DNA of 64,000 bases from Metabacillus sp. B2-18 (GCF_021117275.1 NZ_CP088245.1:2517501-2581500); one strand, 5' to 3'. Shown: positions 1 to 8,339, counted from the first letter of the stretch. A program made the numbers and translations. The notes: generated by a model not told the origin, from the sequence alone.

Positions 1-275
1 GTCATACGCTGCTGACCATCGATAATGAACAGCTTTTCTTTTTCATCATTTTTATGTAACAAGATGCTTCCCATATAATAAGGAACATTAGGCTGTGTTT
101 CGAGGTGTTCTAGTAAGTCATTCAACAGCTCTTTTACCTTATTCACATTCCATACATATGGTCGTTGATAGGTATCGATTGCGATTGGATAAACTGCCTT
201 TTCTTTAAAAAATTGCTCGAACGTACCAACCTCTACTTTTACATCATTCATTTTACTGGTTGTGGCGTATGTCAT
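1..275 (-). CDS. DUF262 (GmrSD-type N-terminal domain) protein, 5' part only
   Basis: The reverse strand opens with ATG at 275 and stays open to the window edge (91 codons). The residues include YQRPYVW and FIIDGQQRMT, the two hallmark motifs of the DUF262 / GmrS N-terminal domain, a ParB-like fold that hydrolyses nucleotides in GmrSD type IV restriction enzymes and relatives. A weak GGAG lies about ten bases before the ATG. Only the N-terminus is visible, so it cannot be told whether a DUF1524 HNH nuclease half (GmrSD) follows. The family assignment is seen in the motifs; a defence role is only an inference. Confidence 0.85.
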   Translation of the reverse strand, partial: MTYATTSKMNDVKVEVGTFEQFFKEKAVYPIAIDTYQRPYVWNVNKVKELLNDLLEHLETQPNVPYYMGSILLHKNDEKEKLFIIDGQQRM

Positions 276-479
276 CCTTGCTCAGCTCCGTTTGTGTAGG
301 TTTGATTCTGTTTTTTTGTAGTCTACTACTACTCTGCTAATTCCTTAGTACTAGAGTAGTTAATAGCTTAATTTTACCTCATTCGACATTTTTTGTTAAT
401 TTAACTATTAAGAATGAATGAAAAAAGCCTTCTAGAGTTAAGAAGACTAGTTCTTTCATTAAATATTTAGGTAGAAATA

Positions 480-1130
480 TTAATTTCTTGATCTTTTATG
501 ATAATCACGTTCAATATCTTCTTTCCAGCTTCGATCAATTTTCTTCCCACTTCGCAGCTTTACTACGGCCTCGCTGACAGATTCATAATTTAATTGTGTT
601 CCAATGTTGTCTGCGTGATAGTCAACGGCAAAGTCCTCTTCTATACCAAATTTTGCAGCAGTTGAAATGGCATCAATATTCGCACCTAGGAAGATGAAGT
701 CCCATCCATATTTCTCTTTTTGGAGTGATATCATGTTCTTTATTTTGTCAGGAGTATATTCACGACTGCTATTTTCCATTCCATCTGTTGTGATGACGAA
801 TAGCACCTTGTCCGCTCGTTCTTCTTCACTTGTGTGTTTTTGTACATTTACGATTTTTTGGATAGACATCCCGATTGCATCTAATAATGCAGTAGTTCCT
901 CCTACCTCATAATCCTCTTCAGATAATGGAGATATACCTTTTACATTGATTCGATCGTGTAAAAGTTCATATTGATGGTTGAATAGAGCTGTTGTGACGA
1001 AAGCTTCTCCTTCAGCTTTTTTTTGCTTGCTTAGCATTGAATTAAAGCCACCAATTGTGTCTGATTCAAGTCCTGCCATTGAACCACTTTTGTCTAAGAT
1101 AAATACGATTTCTGTTATATTCTTTTTCAT
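480..1130 (-). CDS. VWA-domain (MIDAS) protein
   Basis: A 216-residue protein that is essentially one von Willebrand factor A domain. It has a complete metal-ion-dependent adhesion site: DKSGS (D13, S15, S17), a threonine in GGTTAL (about T79/T80) and the aspartate of TTDGMENS (D116). There is no signal peptide or membrane segment, so it is probably cytoplasmic, like TerY-type VWA proteins. GGAGG lies ten bases before the ATG. It lies between a DUF262 gene and, further away, a macro-domain gene; a remnant of a second copy of this gene lies directly behind the macro gene (3280-3327). The molecular partner is unknown. Confidence 0.85.
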   Translation of the reverse strand: MKKNITEIVFILDKSGSMAGLESDTIGGFNSMLSKQKKAEGEAFVTTALFNHQYELLHDRINVKGISPLSEEDYEVGGTTALLDAIGMSIQKIVNVQKHTSEEERADKVLFVITTDGMENSSREYTPDKIKNMISLQKEKYGWDFIFLGANIDAISTAAKFGIEEDFAVDYHADNIGTQLNYESVSEAVVKLRSGKKIDRSWKEDIERDYHKRSRN

Positions 1131-1257
1131 TTCTTGTCATCCTCCGTCATTAATTTATTTATAAATCAAGGATAACAAGATTTGAAAAAGTATCGGTCGC
1201 TTTCAAAGCGACATTTTATTAACCTTTGCTTTTTGTCTAGTTCTTTATTATTTATCA

Positions 1258-1575
1258 TTAAACTTTCTTTTTGAACCTATCTCCGGTATTGGAATAAACC
1301 AATGCAAAAATAATAAGTGATAAAAATAAAATAAGACCAATCATAAATATAGCTTGGTTTTCTAACAGCTCACTCAATCCAAATAATAAGATGCTAAAGC
1401 TAATTCCATACATAATATTCCCCATAAACTTACACAAAGCTACTTCATCGTATTGAGCTTTTTCACTGTCAGGCATTGTATTGTAACCTGCAAGTAATGA
1501 TGCTCCTTTTCCTTTTGAAAGCATAATACCAAAAATGAAGAACGGGATTGAAATAATAAGGCTGGCTACTCCCAA
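1258..1575 (-). CDS. DUF3784 small membrane protein
   Basis: A membrane protein of about 105 residues. It has an N-terminal hydrophobic helix, the conserved cytoplasmic stretch GKGASLLAGYNTMP and CKFMG that marks DUF3784, and two further membrane helices. The open frame runs further upstream, but AAAGGAGGT sits just before a TTG at 1575, which gives the start expected for the family (right before the first helix); I therefore chose TTG. The function of the family is unknown; it is common in Bacillus and Clostridium. It stands alone between the VWA gene and a divergent cyclase gene. Confidence 0.75.
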   Translation of the reverse strand: MGVASLIISIPFFIFGIMLSKGKGASLLAGYNTMPDSEKAQYDEVALCKFMGNIMYGISFSILLFGLSELLENQAIFMIGLILFLSLIIFALVYSNTGDRFKKKV

Positions 1576-1867
1576 ACAAGTTACCTCCTTTCCTTTTCCT
1601 ATCAATTATCTGTTGATTAAACAATCGAGCGTTTAAAATTAATACGTTCTTAATAAGTCATATGTTTCATTAATTGAATATAGTCAGCAACCTATATTCG
1701 TTCAAACGCCTTCATTACTATCTTTTTTAACAAATAGAGAAATTTTAGACTTTTTTCATAGGTGTTAATCATTAATTAATAGTTCATTTATCCTATAAAA
1801 TCTATTATTTTTTATAAAAATATTATAGAATAGTAAAAACAAATAAGCTTTAAATAAAGGAGAGCAT

Positions 1868-3190
1868 ATGGACCTCATTAAATACCTATCAACCCTTACA
1901 ACATATGAACCGCAGCTTCGATTACTGATAGACTTAATTCCTGAGTTTATTGTGCTAAAAGATGGTAAAGGCAGATGGCTTGTCACGAATAAACTAGTGC
2001 TTAATTCCTATGGATTTAAAGAGGATTTTCCCTACCATGGAAAAACAGATTTGGAGTTAGCAGAGATTTTACCAAGTCAACGACATAACTTTATGTATAA
2101 TATGGAAACAGATGAAATGGCATGGGGAAATGGAAAAGAGATCCAAATTGAAAAATCTTTCCAAACTCCTGATGGTATAGCTAGAACTTGGGAAGTAATT
2201 AAAACACCAATATTTGATAAAAACGGTAATAGAAGTCACTTAGTAATTGTTAGTAGAGAAATAACAAAACGAAAAAACGCGGAAGATGCATTGAAAATAA
2301 GTGAAACTAACTTTCGTTTTATCGCTGAAAATATGAGAGATATTCTTATAACAATTGATTGTAAAGGAATGATTACGTATTTATCCCCATCCTTTGAAAA
2401 AGTAACAGGCTACTCAATCATAGAATATATAAATCGTGAAGCCTTTGAATTAATGAATTACATCCATCCAAACAAATACAACGCTTTTAGACAGGTTTAC
2501 CGAGAGTTACTAACTAACAGAACTAATTTTAATAAAAATTTTGAATTCCAATTTCTTAAAAAAGATGGCCAATATATTTGGCTTGAGGCAAATGTAAATA
2601 CCACTTATAACGAAAATGGGGGCTTTGATAAATTAGTTTTAGTCGCTCGAGATATTATTGAACGTAAACATTACCAAACTCAATTAGAAACATATGCATA
2701 TTATGACCATTTAACAAATATTCCAAATCGCCGTTTTTTCATGGACAAGCTATCAGAAGAAATTTCGAGAGCAAAAAACTCTGTTCATTTCTTAGCATTA
2801 ATGTATTTAGATATTGATCACTTTAAAAGAATAAATGATACAATGGGTCATGAAATTGGTGATCAGTTGCTTGTCATGCTTACAAGGAGAATTCAGAACA
2901 TTCTTCGAAACACAGATGTACTGGCTCGATTAGGAGGAGATGAATTTGCTATTATATTACCAGATTTATCAAGTACAGATGAAGCAAAAATAATTGGGGA
3001 GCGAATTGTCAATAAATTAAAGGAACCCTGGCATATTAAGGGGCATACTTTCCAGACAACTTCATCAATTGGAATAGCGTTCTATTTAAATGATGGAACT
3101 AGTCCTCAATCATTGGTTTGTAACGCTGATAAAGCCTTATATAAAGCAAAGGTAAATGGACGAGCGCATGTAAGTTTTTATAGTAATTGA
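1868..3190 (+). CDS. Diguanylate cyclase with two PAS domains (PAS-PAS-GGDEF)
   Basis: A 440-residue soluble signalling protein. Two PAS sensor domains (about residues 15-130 and 145-265, the second ending in the PAC-like FDKLVLVARDIIERK) precede a GGDEF domain with LTNIPNRRFF at its start and an intact active site GGDEF (356-360). The product-inhibition site RxxD (RNTD, 347-350) lies five residues before it, so it probably makes c-di-GMP from two GTP and is feedback inhibited. There is no EAL domain and no membrane segment. The start has AAAGGAG seven bases upstream. It is monocistronic, with a terminator right behind. A c-di-GMP-I riboswitch near 56.6 kb is a possible downstream target in the same genome. 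Confidence 0.93.
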   Translation: MDLIKYLSTLTTYEPQLRLLIDLIPEFIVLKDGKGRWLVTNKLVLNSYGFKEDFPYHGKTDLELAEILPSQRHNFMYNMETDEMAWGNGKEIQIEKSFQTPDGIARTWEVIKTPIFDKNGNRSHLVIVSREITKRKNAEDALKISETNFRFIAENMRDILITIDCKGMITYLSPSFEKVTGYSIIEYINREAFELMNYIHPNKYNAFRQVYRELLTNRTNFNKNFEFQFLKKDGQYIWLEANVNTTYNENGGFDKLVLVARDIIERKHYQTQLETYAYYDHLTNIPNRRFFMDKLSEEISRAKNSVHFLALMYLDIDHFKRINDTMGHEIGDQLLVMLTRRIQNILRNTDVLARLGGDEFAIILPDLSSTDEAKIIGERIVNKLKEPWHIKGHTFQTTSSIGIAFYLNDGTSPQSLVCNADKALYKAKVNGRAHVSFYSN

Positions 3191-3206
3191 TATTTTACAA
3201 TTCTGT

Positions 3207-3240
3207 AGGAAACCACATATAATTAGGTTTCCTATTTTTT
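3207..3240 (+). terminator. Rho-independent terminator of the GGDEF gene
   Basis: An eight-base-pair stem AGGAAACC / GGTTTCCT is followed directly by a run of T, 16 bases behind the stop codon of the cyclase gene. Confidence 0.85.
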
Positions 3241-3279
3241 TATCTTATCTTTTAAATGTCATTTTTATAAGCCTTTTAT

Positions 3280-3327
3280 TTAGCATTTTTGCTTGCTTAG
3301 CATTGAAGTAAAGCTATCAATTCTCAT
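3280..3327 (-). pseudogene. Remnant of a VWA-domain gene
   Basis: Directly after the stop codon of the macro gene, a 15-codon reading frame gives RIDSFTSMLSKQK. This matches DTIGGFNSMLSKQK of the VWA protein encoded at 480-1130, and the DNA is nearly identical over about 35 bases (TTTTTGCTTGCTTAGCATTG in both). The remnant starts at an ATG abutting the macro stop codon. This suggests that a VWA gene once followed, or was fused to, the macro gene and was deleted. Confidence 0.7.
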
Positions 3328-4314
3328 TTAAGCACCTAATAAAGGCTGATCAAAAGCAAATAAGGCTTCATTAATTTCGTGAATATCATAGTTGTTTTGC
3401 TGGATAAAGAATTCAACAATCACATCAAATTTACTACTGCGTGACAATGTATATCCTGCTGCTGACAGCAGATCGTTTGTTTCGACTTCATTAAGTTGTA
3501 ATGCTATAGCAAAGGCTATCGCTGTTTTCTTTTTAGGTAAATATTCCGATGCATTACGTATTTTTGAAAACAAGCGACGATCAATATTTGCTCTTTTATA
3601 AGTCTCAACATCAGTCATTCCTCTTTCATCAATTAAGCGCAGCAGACGTTCTGAAAATGACTCATCAAGATCTTCTATTAGATCTGCTAAACTATTTTCT
3701 AAGATGGGCTCGCTTTGTTTTTCATAAAGCTCTTCTGGTATAGCCTCCATATTAAATCGGCGGCTAAACGTGCTCTCTATTTCCTCAACATAATGCTCAT
3801 CAATATATTCATTGATCGATTTAAACAGCTTCTGACTTAAACCAAATGATGCTTTATCAAAGACTACTAGATATACCAGCATGTCATGATACAGTAAAAA
3901 GGTACTAATGGTAGAAACGGCAATTTGTAATGCATCTTCTTTTGGGTAGCCGTAAATCCCAGTTGAGATGAGTGGAAAAGCAACTGACTCACATTCGTAT
4001 TTTTTTGCTAGCTCTAAAGAATGTTCATACGAGCTTTTCAACAGAGCTGCTTCTTGATGGGAGCCACCCTTCCAAATAGGTCCTGGTGTATGAATAATAT
4101 ATTTAGCAGGTAACTGAAATCCATCAGTGATGACAGCTTCTCCAACAGAACAGGCTCCTATTTCATTACATGCATGCCTCAACTCATGAACACCAGCAGC
4201 TTGAAAAATAGCTCCACAAACACCTCCACCCATTTTCAAATCTGTATTTGCAGCATTTACAATCGCATCTACCTTCATATTGGTAAGGTTATTACGTACA
4301 ATTTCTAATGGCAT
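3328..4314 (-). CDS. Macro-domain protein with C-terminal helical domain
   Basis: A 328-residue protein. Residues 1-165 form a macro domain: VDAIVNAANTDLKMGGGVCGAI binds the ADP-ribose diphosphate and ribose, and PLISTGIYGYP is the second conserved loop. Such domains bind or hydrolyse ADP-ribose adducts or O-acetyl-ADP-ribose. The C-terminal 130 residues (about 195-328) are a separate helical domain with LIDERGMTDVETYKRANIDRR and an end FAFDQPLLGA, which I know from other Firmicute macro proteins but whose function is not established; it looks like a degenerate helix-turn-helix. The remnant of a VWA gene follows it, which links it to the VWA gene at 480-1130. Confidence 0.85.
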   Translation of the reverse strand: MPLEIVRNNLTNMKVDAIVNAANTDLKMGGGVCGAIFQAAGVHELRHACNEIGACSVGEAVITDGFQLPAKYIIHTPGPIWKGGSHQEAALLKSSYEHSLELAKKYECESVAFPLISTGIYGYPKEDALQIAVSTISTFLLYHDMLVYLVVFDKASFGLSQKLFKSINEYIDEHYVEEIESTFSRRFNMEAIPEELYEKQSEPILENSLADLIEDLDESFSERLLRLIDERGMTDVETYKRANIDRRLFSKIRNASEYLPKKKTAIAFAIALQLNEVETNDLLSAAGYTLSRSSKFDVIVEFFIQQNNYDIHEINEALFAFDQPLLGA

Positions 4315-4517
4315 GAAGATCGTCTCCCTTTTTTCATTCCTTTTCTATGAAAAATTCGAACGTTTATTAAATGAGCTAGCTACTTTATTCCATACTTTCA
4401 TTCTACCACGGGCTTTATTTTATGTTTTAATCGCTACGAAAAAATAAGAAATTAATTATATTTGTTGCTAACCTTGAATTACTTTTCAATTTTCTAGTCT
4501 TTGGTTATAATAATACT

Positions 4518-4660
4518 AGAGAAATCATAAACTAAAAAAGACTGTTCGGTGCTAGAACACCAAACAGTCATACAATAGCTAGGTTCCCACTAAGGGGATC
4601 AGCGATTTTGTAAGATAACTCACCTGTCGCCGGCTAAGCTCAAGGGTGGGTTATTTTTTG
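4518..4660 (+). ncRNA. Putative antitoxin RNA of a type I toxin-antitoxin module
   Basis: A promoter-like TTTTCA - 17 bases - TATAAT (4483-4511) points rightwards. About 140 bases on, the stem ATAACTCACC / GGTGGGTTAT (4615-4654) followed by TTTTTTG is a plus-strand terminator that overlaps the stop codon of the convergent toxin gene. An RNA from about 4518 to 4660 would be complementary to the whole 3' part of the toxin mRNA, as known for txpA/RatA and bsrG/SR4 of B. subtilis. The arrangement is read from the sequence; the regulatory role is inference. Confidence 0.6.
4534..4569 (-). terminator. Terminator of the holin-like toxin mRNA
   Basis: Read leftwards, GACTGTTTGGTG / CACCGAACAGTC forms a perfect 12-pair stem (one G-U) followed by TTTTTT. 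The same hairpin recurs at 6805-6834 and 8821-8850. Confidence 0.85.
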
Positions 4661-4737
4661 TCTCTAAAAGATATGATGGACAACACCAAACCTGCAAATG
4701 CCATCATAAGCATTAACGTTTGAAATACTGTCAACAT
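4651..4737 (-). CDS. Putative holin-like toxin (type I TA, Hol_Tox/TxpA-like)
   Basis: A 28-residue peptide: MLTVFQTLMLMMAFAGLVLS followed by IISFRDKK. A short cytoplasmic start with TVFQTLMLM, one membrane helix and a charged KK end are the pattern of putative holin-like toxins (related to TxpA/BsrG), which depolarise or damage the membrane. ATG at 4737 is preferred because GGGGGTG lies seven bases upstream; in-frame ATG and GTG further up are too close to the Shine-Dalgarno. The mRNA has an extended -10 (TGATATAAT, 4806-4814) and a leader of about 65 bases with a short inverted repeat (GGGTGGT / ATTACCCC) that could mask translation. It converges with the antitoxin RNA. Confidence 0.75.
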   Translation of the reverse strand: MLTVFQTLMLMMAFAGLVLSIISFRDKK

Positions 4738-4805
4738 ACGCATCACCCCCTTTCCATACGGGGTAATGCTGACCACCCATGAGTTTACCTAGCTATTGCA
4801 TTTCT

Positions 4806-4814
4806 ATTATATCA
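4806..4814 (-). promoter_or_regulatory. Extended -10 promoter of the toxin gene
   Basis: On the reverse strand TGATATAAT matches the extended -10 consensus TGnTATAAT, about 70 bases before the toxin start. The related leader at 8158-8218 has TGGTAAAAT in the same place. Confidence 0.6.
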
Positions 4815-5033
4815 CAATCCAGAACATTCGTTCCGATAATCTGCTATTAATTATCTATCTACACATAGAATAACTAAACTAACTTCTACCCCAACGATTC
4901 ACTAATCTAACTCTTCTACACTATGTACTTCTTTATCTAAAATATAAACACCATAAAAAATGAAACCTTCCATTATACTTAACCGTATTAAGTATATAAC
5001 CAATCAAATAACTCACATCGAAAGGAGAACATC

Positions 5034-6725
5034 ATGGTAAACATTCTTATCTTTTCTCTTATTATTGGATTATTAGCAGCCGTTATCATAATTCCTTTTA
5101 CGAAACAAAAGCAGTCAAATAAAGATAACAAAACACCTAAAAATAAGCCAAGTATAAGAGTACTTAGCATTTTTTCGGTCATCATTATGATCACAATGTT
5201 TGCAGTTTACTATTTTACAAATTTAGATCGTAATATCTCTTCATTATGGATCTTTATCATCATTGTTTCAGCATTAGGTATGATCATTGCCACAGGAAAG
5301 GAAAAACTGGTAAAGGGGCTACTCTTCTTAGGAAGTCTTGTATTTGGAATTTATCTACTTGTAGCACCGGTTTTTAATGCTGACGAAAAATTTAAACTTG
5401 TAGAGATGGAAGAATTAGTTGAAATTAAAGCGTTTGATGAAAACAAAACCCCTGCAAGTGTTCCACCTCAGTTTGCTAGAAATAAAATGAAAAAGTCGTT
5501 CGGTCAAGTTCCTAATACAAGTTATTATGAACTTGGAAATCTGCAGGTTCAAAAAGTAAATGGAGAATACGTTTATATTGCACCAGTTGAGTTCTCTGGA
5601 TTTTTCAAATGGTTGAATGGCGATGAAACACCAGGCTACTTCACTTTAAGTGCCACAGATTCTTCTGATAATCCAAAATTTATAAAATCGGAAATGATCT
5701 TTACACCATCCTCTTATCTTAATAAAAATGTTGAACGTCATATAAGAATGAATTATCCTAAGCATATTTTTTATGGTGATGTTCAATTAGAGATTGACGA
5801 AGATGGTAAGCCATATTATATCCGTACCTATGGTCAATTTGTTTCAGCTCGTAATGGATTTGAGGCTATAGGAATTGTTATGGTTGATCCTAAGAGTGGG
5901 AATACAAAGGATTATAAGCTAGCAGAAGTACCTTCATTTATTGATGGAGCTGTTTCGCCTGAAGCTGTGAGCTTACAGAACAGCTATTATGGAAATTATA
6001 TACATGGATTTTGGAACAGTATTTTTGGTAAATCTGATGTGAAGCTACCTTCTGATGAAGGAACCGAAGCAAACGTAAGTCCAATCTTTAATGAAGATGG
6101 TGACATGTATTATTTCACTGATTTTACTAGTCCTAAAGAAGGCGTAGATTCTATGCTAGGATATTCGCTTACGAATTCTAGAACAGGAAAGGCAACCTAT
6201 TATACAGGAAATTTAGAAGAATCGTACATGGATTCCCAAGGCGCTCTTCAAATTATCGAAAAGAAATTTATTGAGAAAAAATGGCATGGTGAAATGCCAG
6301 TTTTATATAATTTTTATGGAGAAGCTAGCTGGTTAACACCTGTTTTGGACTCAAACGGTTTCTTACAAAACTACTTTATTGTTTCTGCCGCCAATCCAGA
6401 AATATCCGTATATGCCGCTTCACCTAATCAAGCACTTAAACAATACAAAATAGCCCTGCAAAAAGGTGGAAGTTCAGTAGATGGTACTTCTAAAGCTGAA
6501 GAAAAAACATTATCAGGCAAAGTCGTACGTGTTTACAAAGAAAAATCTGGGGATTTCACGATGGTGTCATTTTTGTTAGATAGTGGAAATAATTTCGTGA
6601 TATCATCAGAAAATTCTCCATTGGCTATTTATTTACAAGAGAATGATCAAGTGAAGATTACCTATCTTGATACAGGAGAAAGCTTCTTGCCAGTTAAGGA
6701 GATGAGAATTGAAGGGTTGGAATAA
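5034..6725 (+). CDS. Membrane-anchored protein of unknown function (563 aa)
   Basis: The N-terminus holds four hydrophobic segments (about residues 3-20, 44-62, 71-88 and 93-112), followed by a large polar region of about 440 residues that probably lies outside the membrane. The last 65 residues (SGKVVRVYKEKSGDFTMVSF onwards) look like a small beta-barrel of the OB type. I do not recognise a named family or catalytic motif. GAAAGGAG lies seven bases before the ATG. It is a single gene between two copies of the holin-like-toxin module. Confidence 0.7.
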   Translation: MVNILIFSLIIGLLAAVIIIPFTKQKQSNKDNKTPKNKPSIRVLSIFSVIIMITMFAVYYFTNLDRNISSLWIFIIIVSALGMIIATGKEKLVKGLLFLGSLVFGIYLLVAPVFNADEKFKLVEMEELVEIKAFDENKTPASVPPQFARNKMKKSFGQVPNTSYYELGNLQVQKVNGEYVYIAPVEFSGFFKWLNGDETPGYFTLSATDSSDNPKFIKSEMIFTPSSYLNKNVERHIRMNYPKHIFYGDVQLEIDEDGKPYYIRTYGQFVSARNGFEAIGIVMVDPKSGNTKDYKLAEVPSFIDGAVSPEAVSLQNSYYGNYIHGFWNSIFGKSDVKLPSDEGTEANVSPIFNEDGDMYYFTDFTSPKEGVDSMLGYSLTNSRTGKATYYTGNLEESYMDSQGALQIIEKKFIEKKWHGEMPVLYNFYGEASWLTPVLDSNGFLQNYFIVSAANPEISVYAASPNQALKQYKIALQKGGSSVDGTSKAEEKTLSGKVVRVYKEKSGDFTMVSFLLDSGNNFVISSENSPLAIYLQENDQVKITYLDTGESFLPVKEMRIEGLE

Positions 6726-6796
6726 TGAATAAAAGCTTTTTAATACTATAAAATTGTCAACTTTCATTTCTTTTTAAAACCTTATCCTTTGATAAT

Positions 6797-6834
6797 ATAA
6801 AAAAGACTGTTCGGTGCGCGAAAACCAAACAGTC
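6797..6834 (-). terminator. Terminator hairpin of decayed toxin module copy 2
   Basis: Read leftwards, GACTGTTTGGT / ACCGAACAGTC is followed by a run of T. It is the counterpart of 4534-4569 and also serves the HAD gene upstream of it. Confidence 0.75.
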
Positions 6835-6879
6835 ATCCAATAGCTAGGTTCCTGTCAAGAGGATCAGCGAGGTTTGAAG

Positions 6880-6922
6880 ATAACTCACCTTTCCCGGTTA
6901 AGGTTCAGGTGGGTTATTTCTT
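6880..6922 (+). terminator. Plus-strand terminator of decayed antitoxin copy 2
   Basis: ATAACTCACCT / AGGTGGGTTAT forms an 11-pair stem (one G-U) and is followed by TTCTT. It aligns with the antitoxin terminator at 4615-4660, with the intervening GCTAGGTTCC and GGATCAGCGA stretches also conserved. Confidence 0.6.
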
Positions 6923-6975
6923 GTCTCTAAAAGAGATACAACGGACTACACCAAACTTGCAAATACAATCATTAA
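6914..6975 (-). pseudogene. 3' half of a holin-like toxin gene (decayed)
   Basis: The reverse strand from 6975 to 6914 aligns with the 3' half of the toxin gene at 4651-4737 (FASLV then CVVSLLETR). The second TTG codon has become TAG and one base is inserted, so it cannot encode a toxin. It begins exactly where the HAD gene ends, so the 5' half is missing here; a toxin leader lies 1.2 kb away at 8158-8218. Confidence 0.7.
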
Positions 6976-7679
6976 TATTTTTTCACAAAGAAATCTAATA
7001 GCTCCTTGGCACTATGTACTTCTTCATCCGGTTTATAGGCAGCATTAGCAGGTATATCTTTCTTACGATGATTCATCCAGATTGCCTGCCAGCCTGCTTG
7101 CTTTGCTCCAATTATATCCTTTTCATAATTGTCCCCGATATAAACCGTTTTGGCTTGATCAAGATCCATTTTCTGTTCAATAAATTCAAACACTTCTCTT
7201 TTCGGTTTTGCATGGCCAATACTTCCAGAAATAAACGTCTTTTCTGCAGGAATCCAACGGTCAAGACCGAGCTGCTCTATTTTCATGGCTTGATGTTTTT
7301 CTTCACCATTTGTAAGAATCCCAAGTTGATTCTCATCTTTGTAAAGAAGATTCAGTAGCTCCTCCACTTCCGGAAACAATGTAATATTGTTTTGTTCAGC
7401 TACGTATGTTTCATGAAAAATAGCCGCCTTTTCCGTATCAATCGGAATATTAAAGTCATTACAAGCAGAAATTATTCGGCCGGTTTGCCATTCAAATTGA
7501 GATATTTCACCAGCTTCACTTTTATCAAATAAGATCTCACTATACTTTCGACTAGCTTTATATAATTGGTCAATTTCCTCATCTGATAAAGCTACTTGAA
7601 ACAGCTGCCTTACCGTTTTATGAAAAGATTGTGCTTGGTCGTAAAGTGTATCATCGACGTCAAAAATATATGTATTCAT
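6972..7679 (-). CDS. HAD-superfamily phosphatase (HAD-IA, YjjG-like)
   Basis: A 235-residue hydrolase of the haloacid dehalogenase superfamily. Motif I is FDVDDTLYD with nucleophile D7 and acid D9, motif II is ILTNG, the motif III lysine is in GHAKPKREVF, and motif IV is YIGDNYEKDIIGA. The helical cap between motifs I and II is of subclass I. The best guess for substrate is a nucleoside monophosphate or sugar phosphate; the sequence does not decide this. Length is normal. Its stop codon abuts the decayed toxin fragment. Confidence 0.88.
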   Translation of the reverse strand: MNTYIFDVDDTLYDQAQSFHKTVRQLFQVALSDEEIDQLYKASRKYSEILFDKSEAGEISQFEWQTGRIISACNDFNIPIDTEKAAIFHETYVAEQNNITLFPEVEELLNLLYKDENQLGILTNGEEKHQAMKIEQLGLDRWIPAEKTFISGSIGHAKPKREVFEFIEQKMDLDQAKTVYIGDNYEKDIIGAKQAGWQAIWMNHRKKDIPANAAYKPDEEVHSAKELLDFFVKKY

Positions 7680-7774
7680 ATTTACAGCGCTCCTCTTGAT
7701 ATGACAATCATACTGATTATGAGAAATAAAAAACGAAGGGCAATATTTCCCATCGTTTTTATGTTCTATTTAAA

Positions 7775-8076
7775 TTATTTATTATTTTTAGTTTTTAGAA
7801 AATAAATTTCCTTCTCTAGTTTATTAACTTTGTCAGCAATAAATTCAAATTCATTTATCCTTTGCTCGTTTGTTAATTCGACTGACTACCAACACCATCA
7901 AGTTTTGCATCAATCTTGTCAAAACGATCGTGCATTTCATCTTTAAATTCTGTCATATCTATTTTTAAGCTCTTTAAATCTTTGTTCACTTCAGTTTTAA
8001 GTTCTGTCATTTCTAATTTCATATTCTTTAAATCTTTGTTCATTTCAGTGAGTAGGTTAAGAATTTTTTCATCCAT
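7775..8076 (-). pseudogene. Small coiled-coil protein gene with a frameshift near its end
   Basis: From ATG at 8076 (AGAGGTGAT upstream) the frame gives 67 residues with two 18-residue coiled-coil repeats starting NKDLKNMKLEMTELK and NKDLKSLKIDMTEFK, then stops at 7873. In another frame the DNA continues with TNEQRINEFEFIADKVNKLE and ends in KTKNNK at 7775, which is the usual C-terminus of this coiled-coil family as I know it from Bacillus. So the gene of about 100 codons seems to have suffered a frameshift near 7875. The 67-residue product may still be made. It is related to the 53-residue protein at 8865-9026. Function unknown. Confidence 0.6.
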
Positions 8077-8157
8077 TATATCACCTCTACCTGATATTAT
8101 AATATAAATTTGTCAGCTTTTGTTTACTACTTCAGATTAAATAGATCATTACATAAG

Positions 8158-8218
8158 CATCATACTCCTTTTATGCTGGGTAATGATTACCACCCCTGAT
8201 TATATCTATATTTTACCA
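8158..8218 (-). pseudogene. 5' leader and start of a holin-like toxin gene (decayed)
   Basis: The reverse strand has TGGTAAAAT (extended -10), GGGGTGGT with ATTACCC, and GGAGTATGATGCTTATG then a stop. This aligns with the promoter, leader hairpin and ribosome binding site of the toxin gene at 4651-4814, but only a few codons remain. It now lies directly upstream of the coiled-coil gene at 7775-8076 and could drive it. Confidence 0.55.
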
Positions 8219-8339
8219 CAAAACAGGAACACCTGTTCTTATTTGTGTAAAAATTTATCAAAAATTCATTTTCAAAACCTTTTTAAATAAAATTTGAAAT
8301 GCTATGATACTCTAGTAAATCCATTATTTGGAGGCCATC

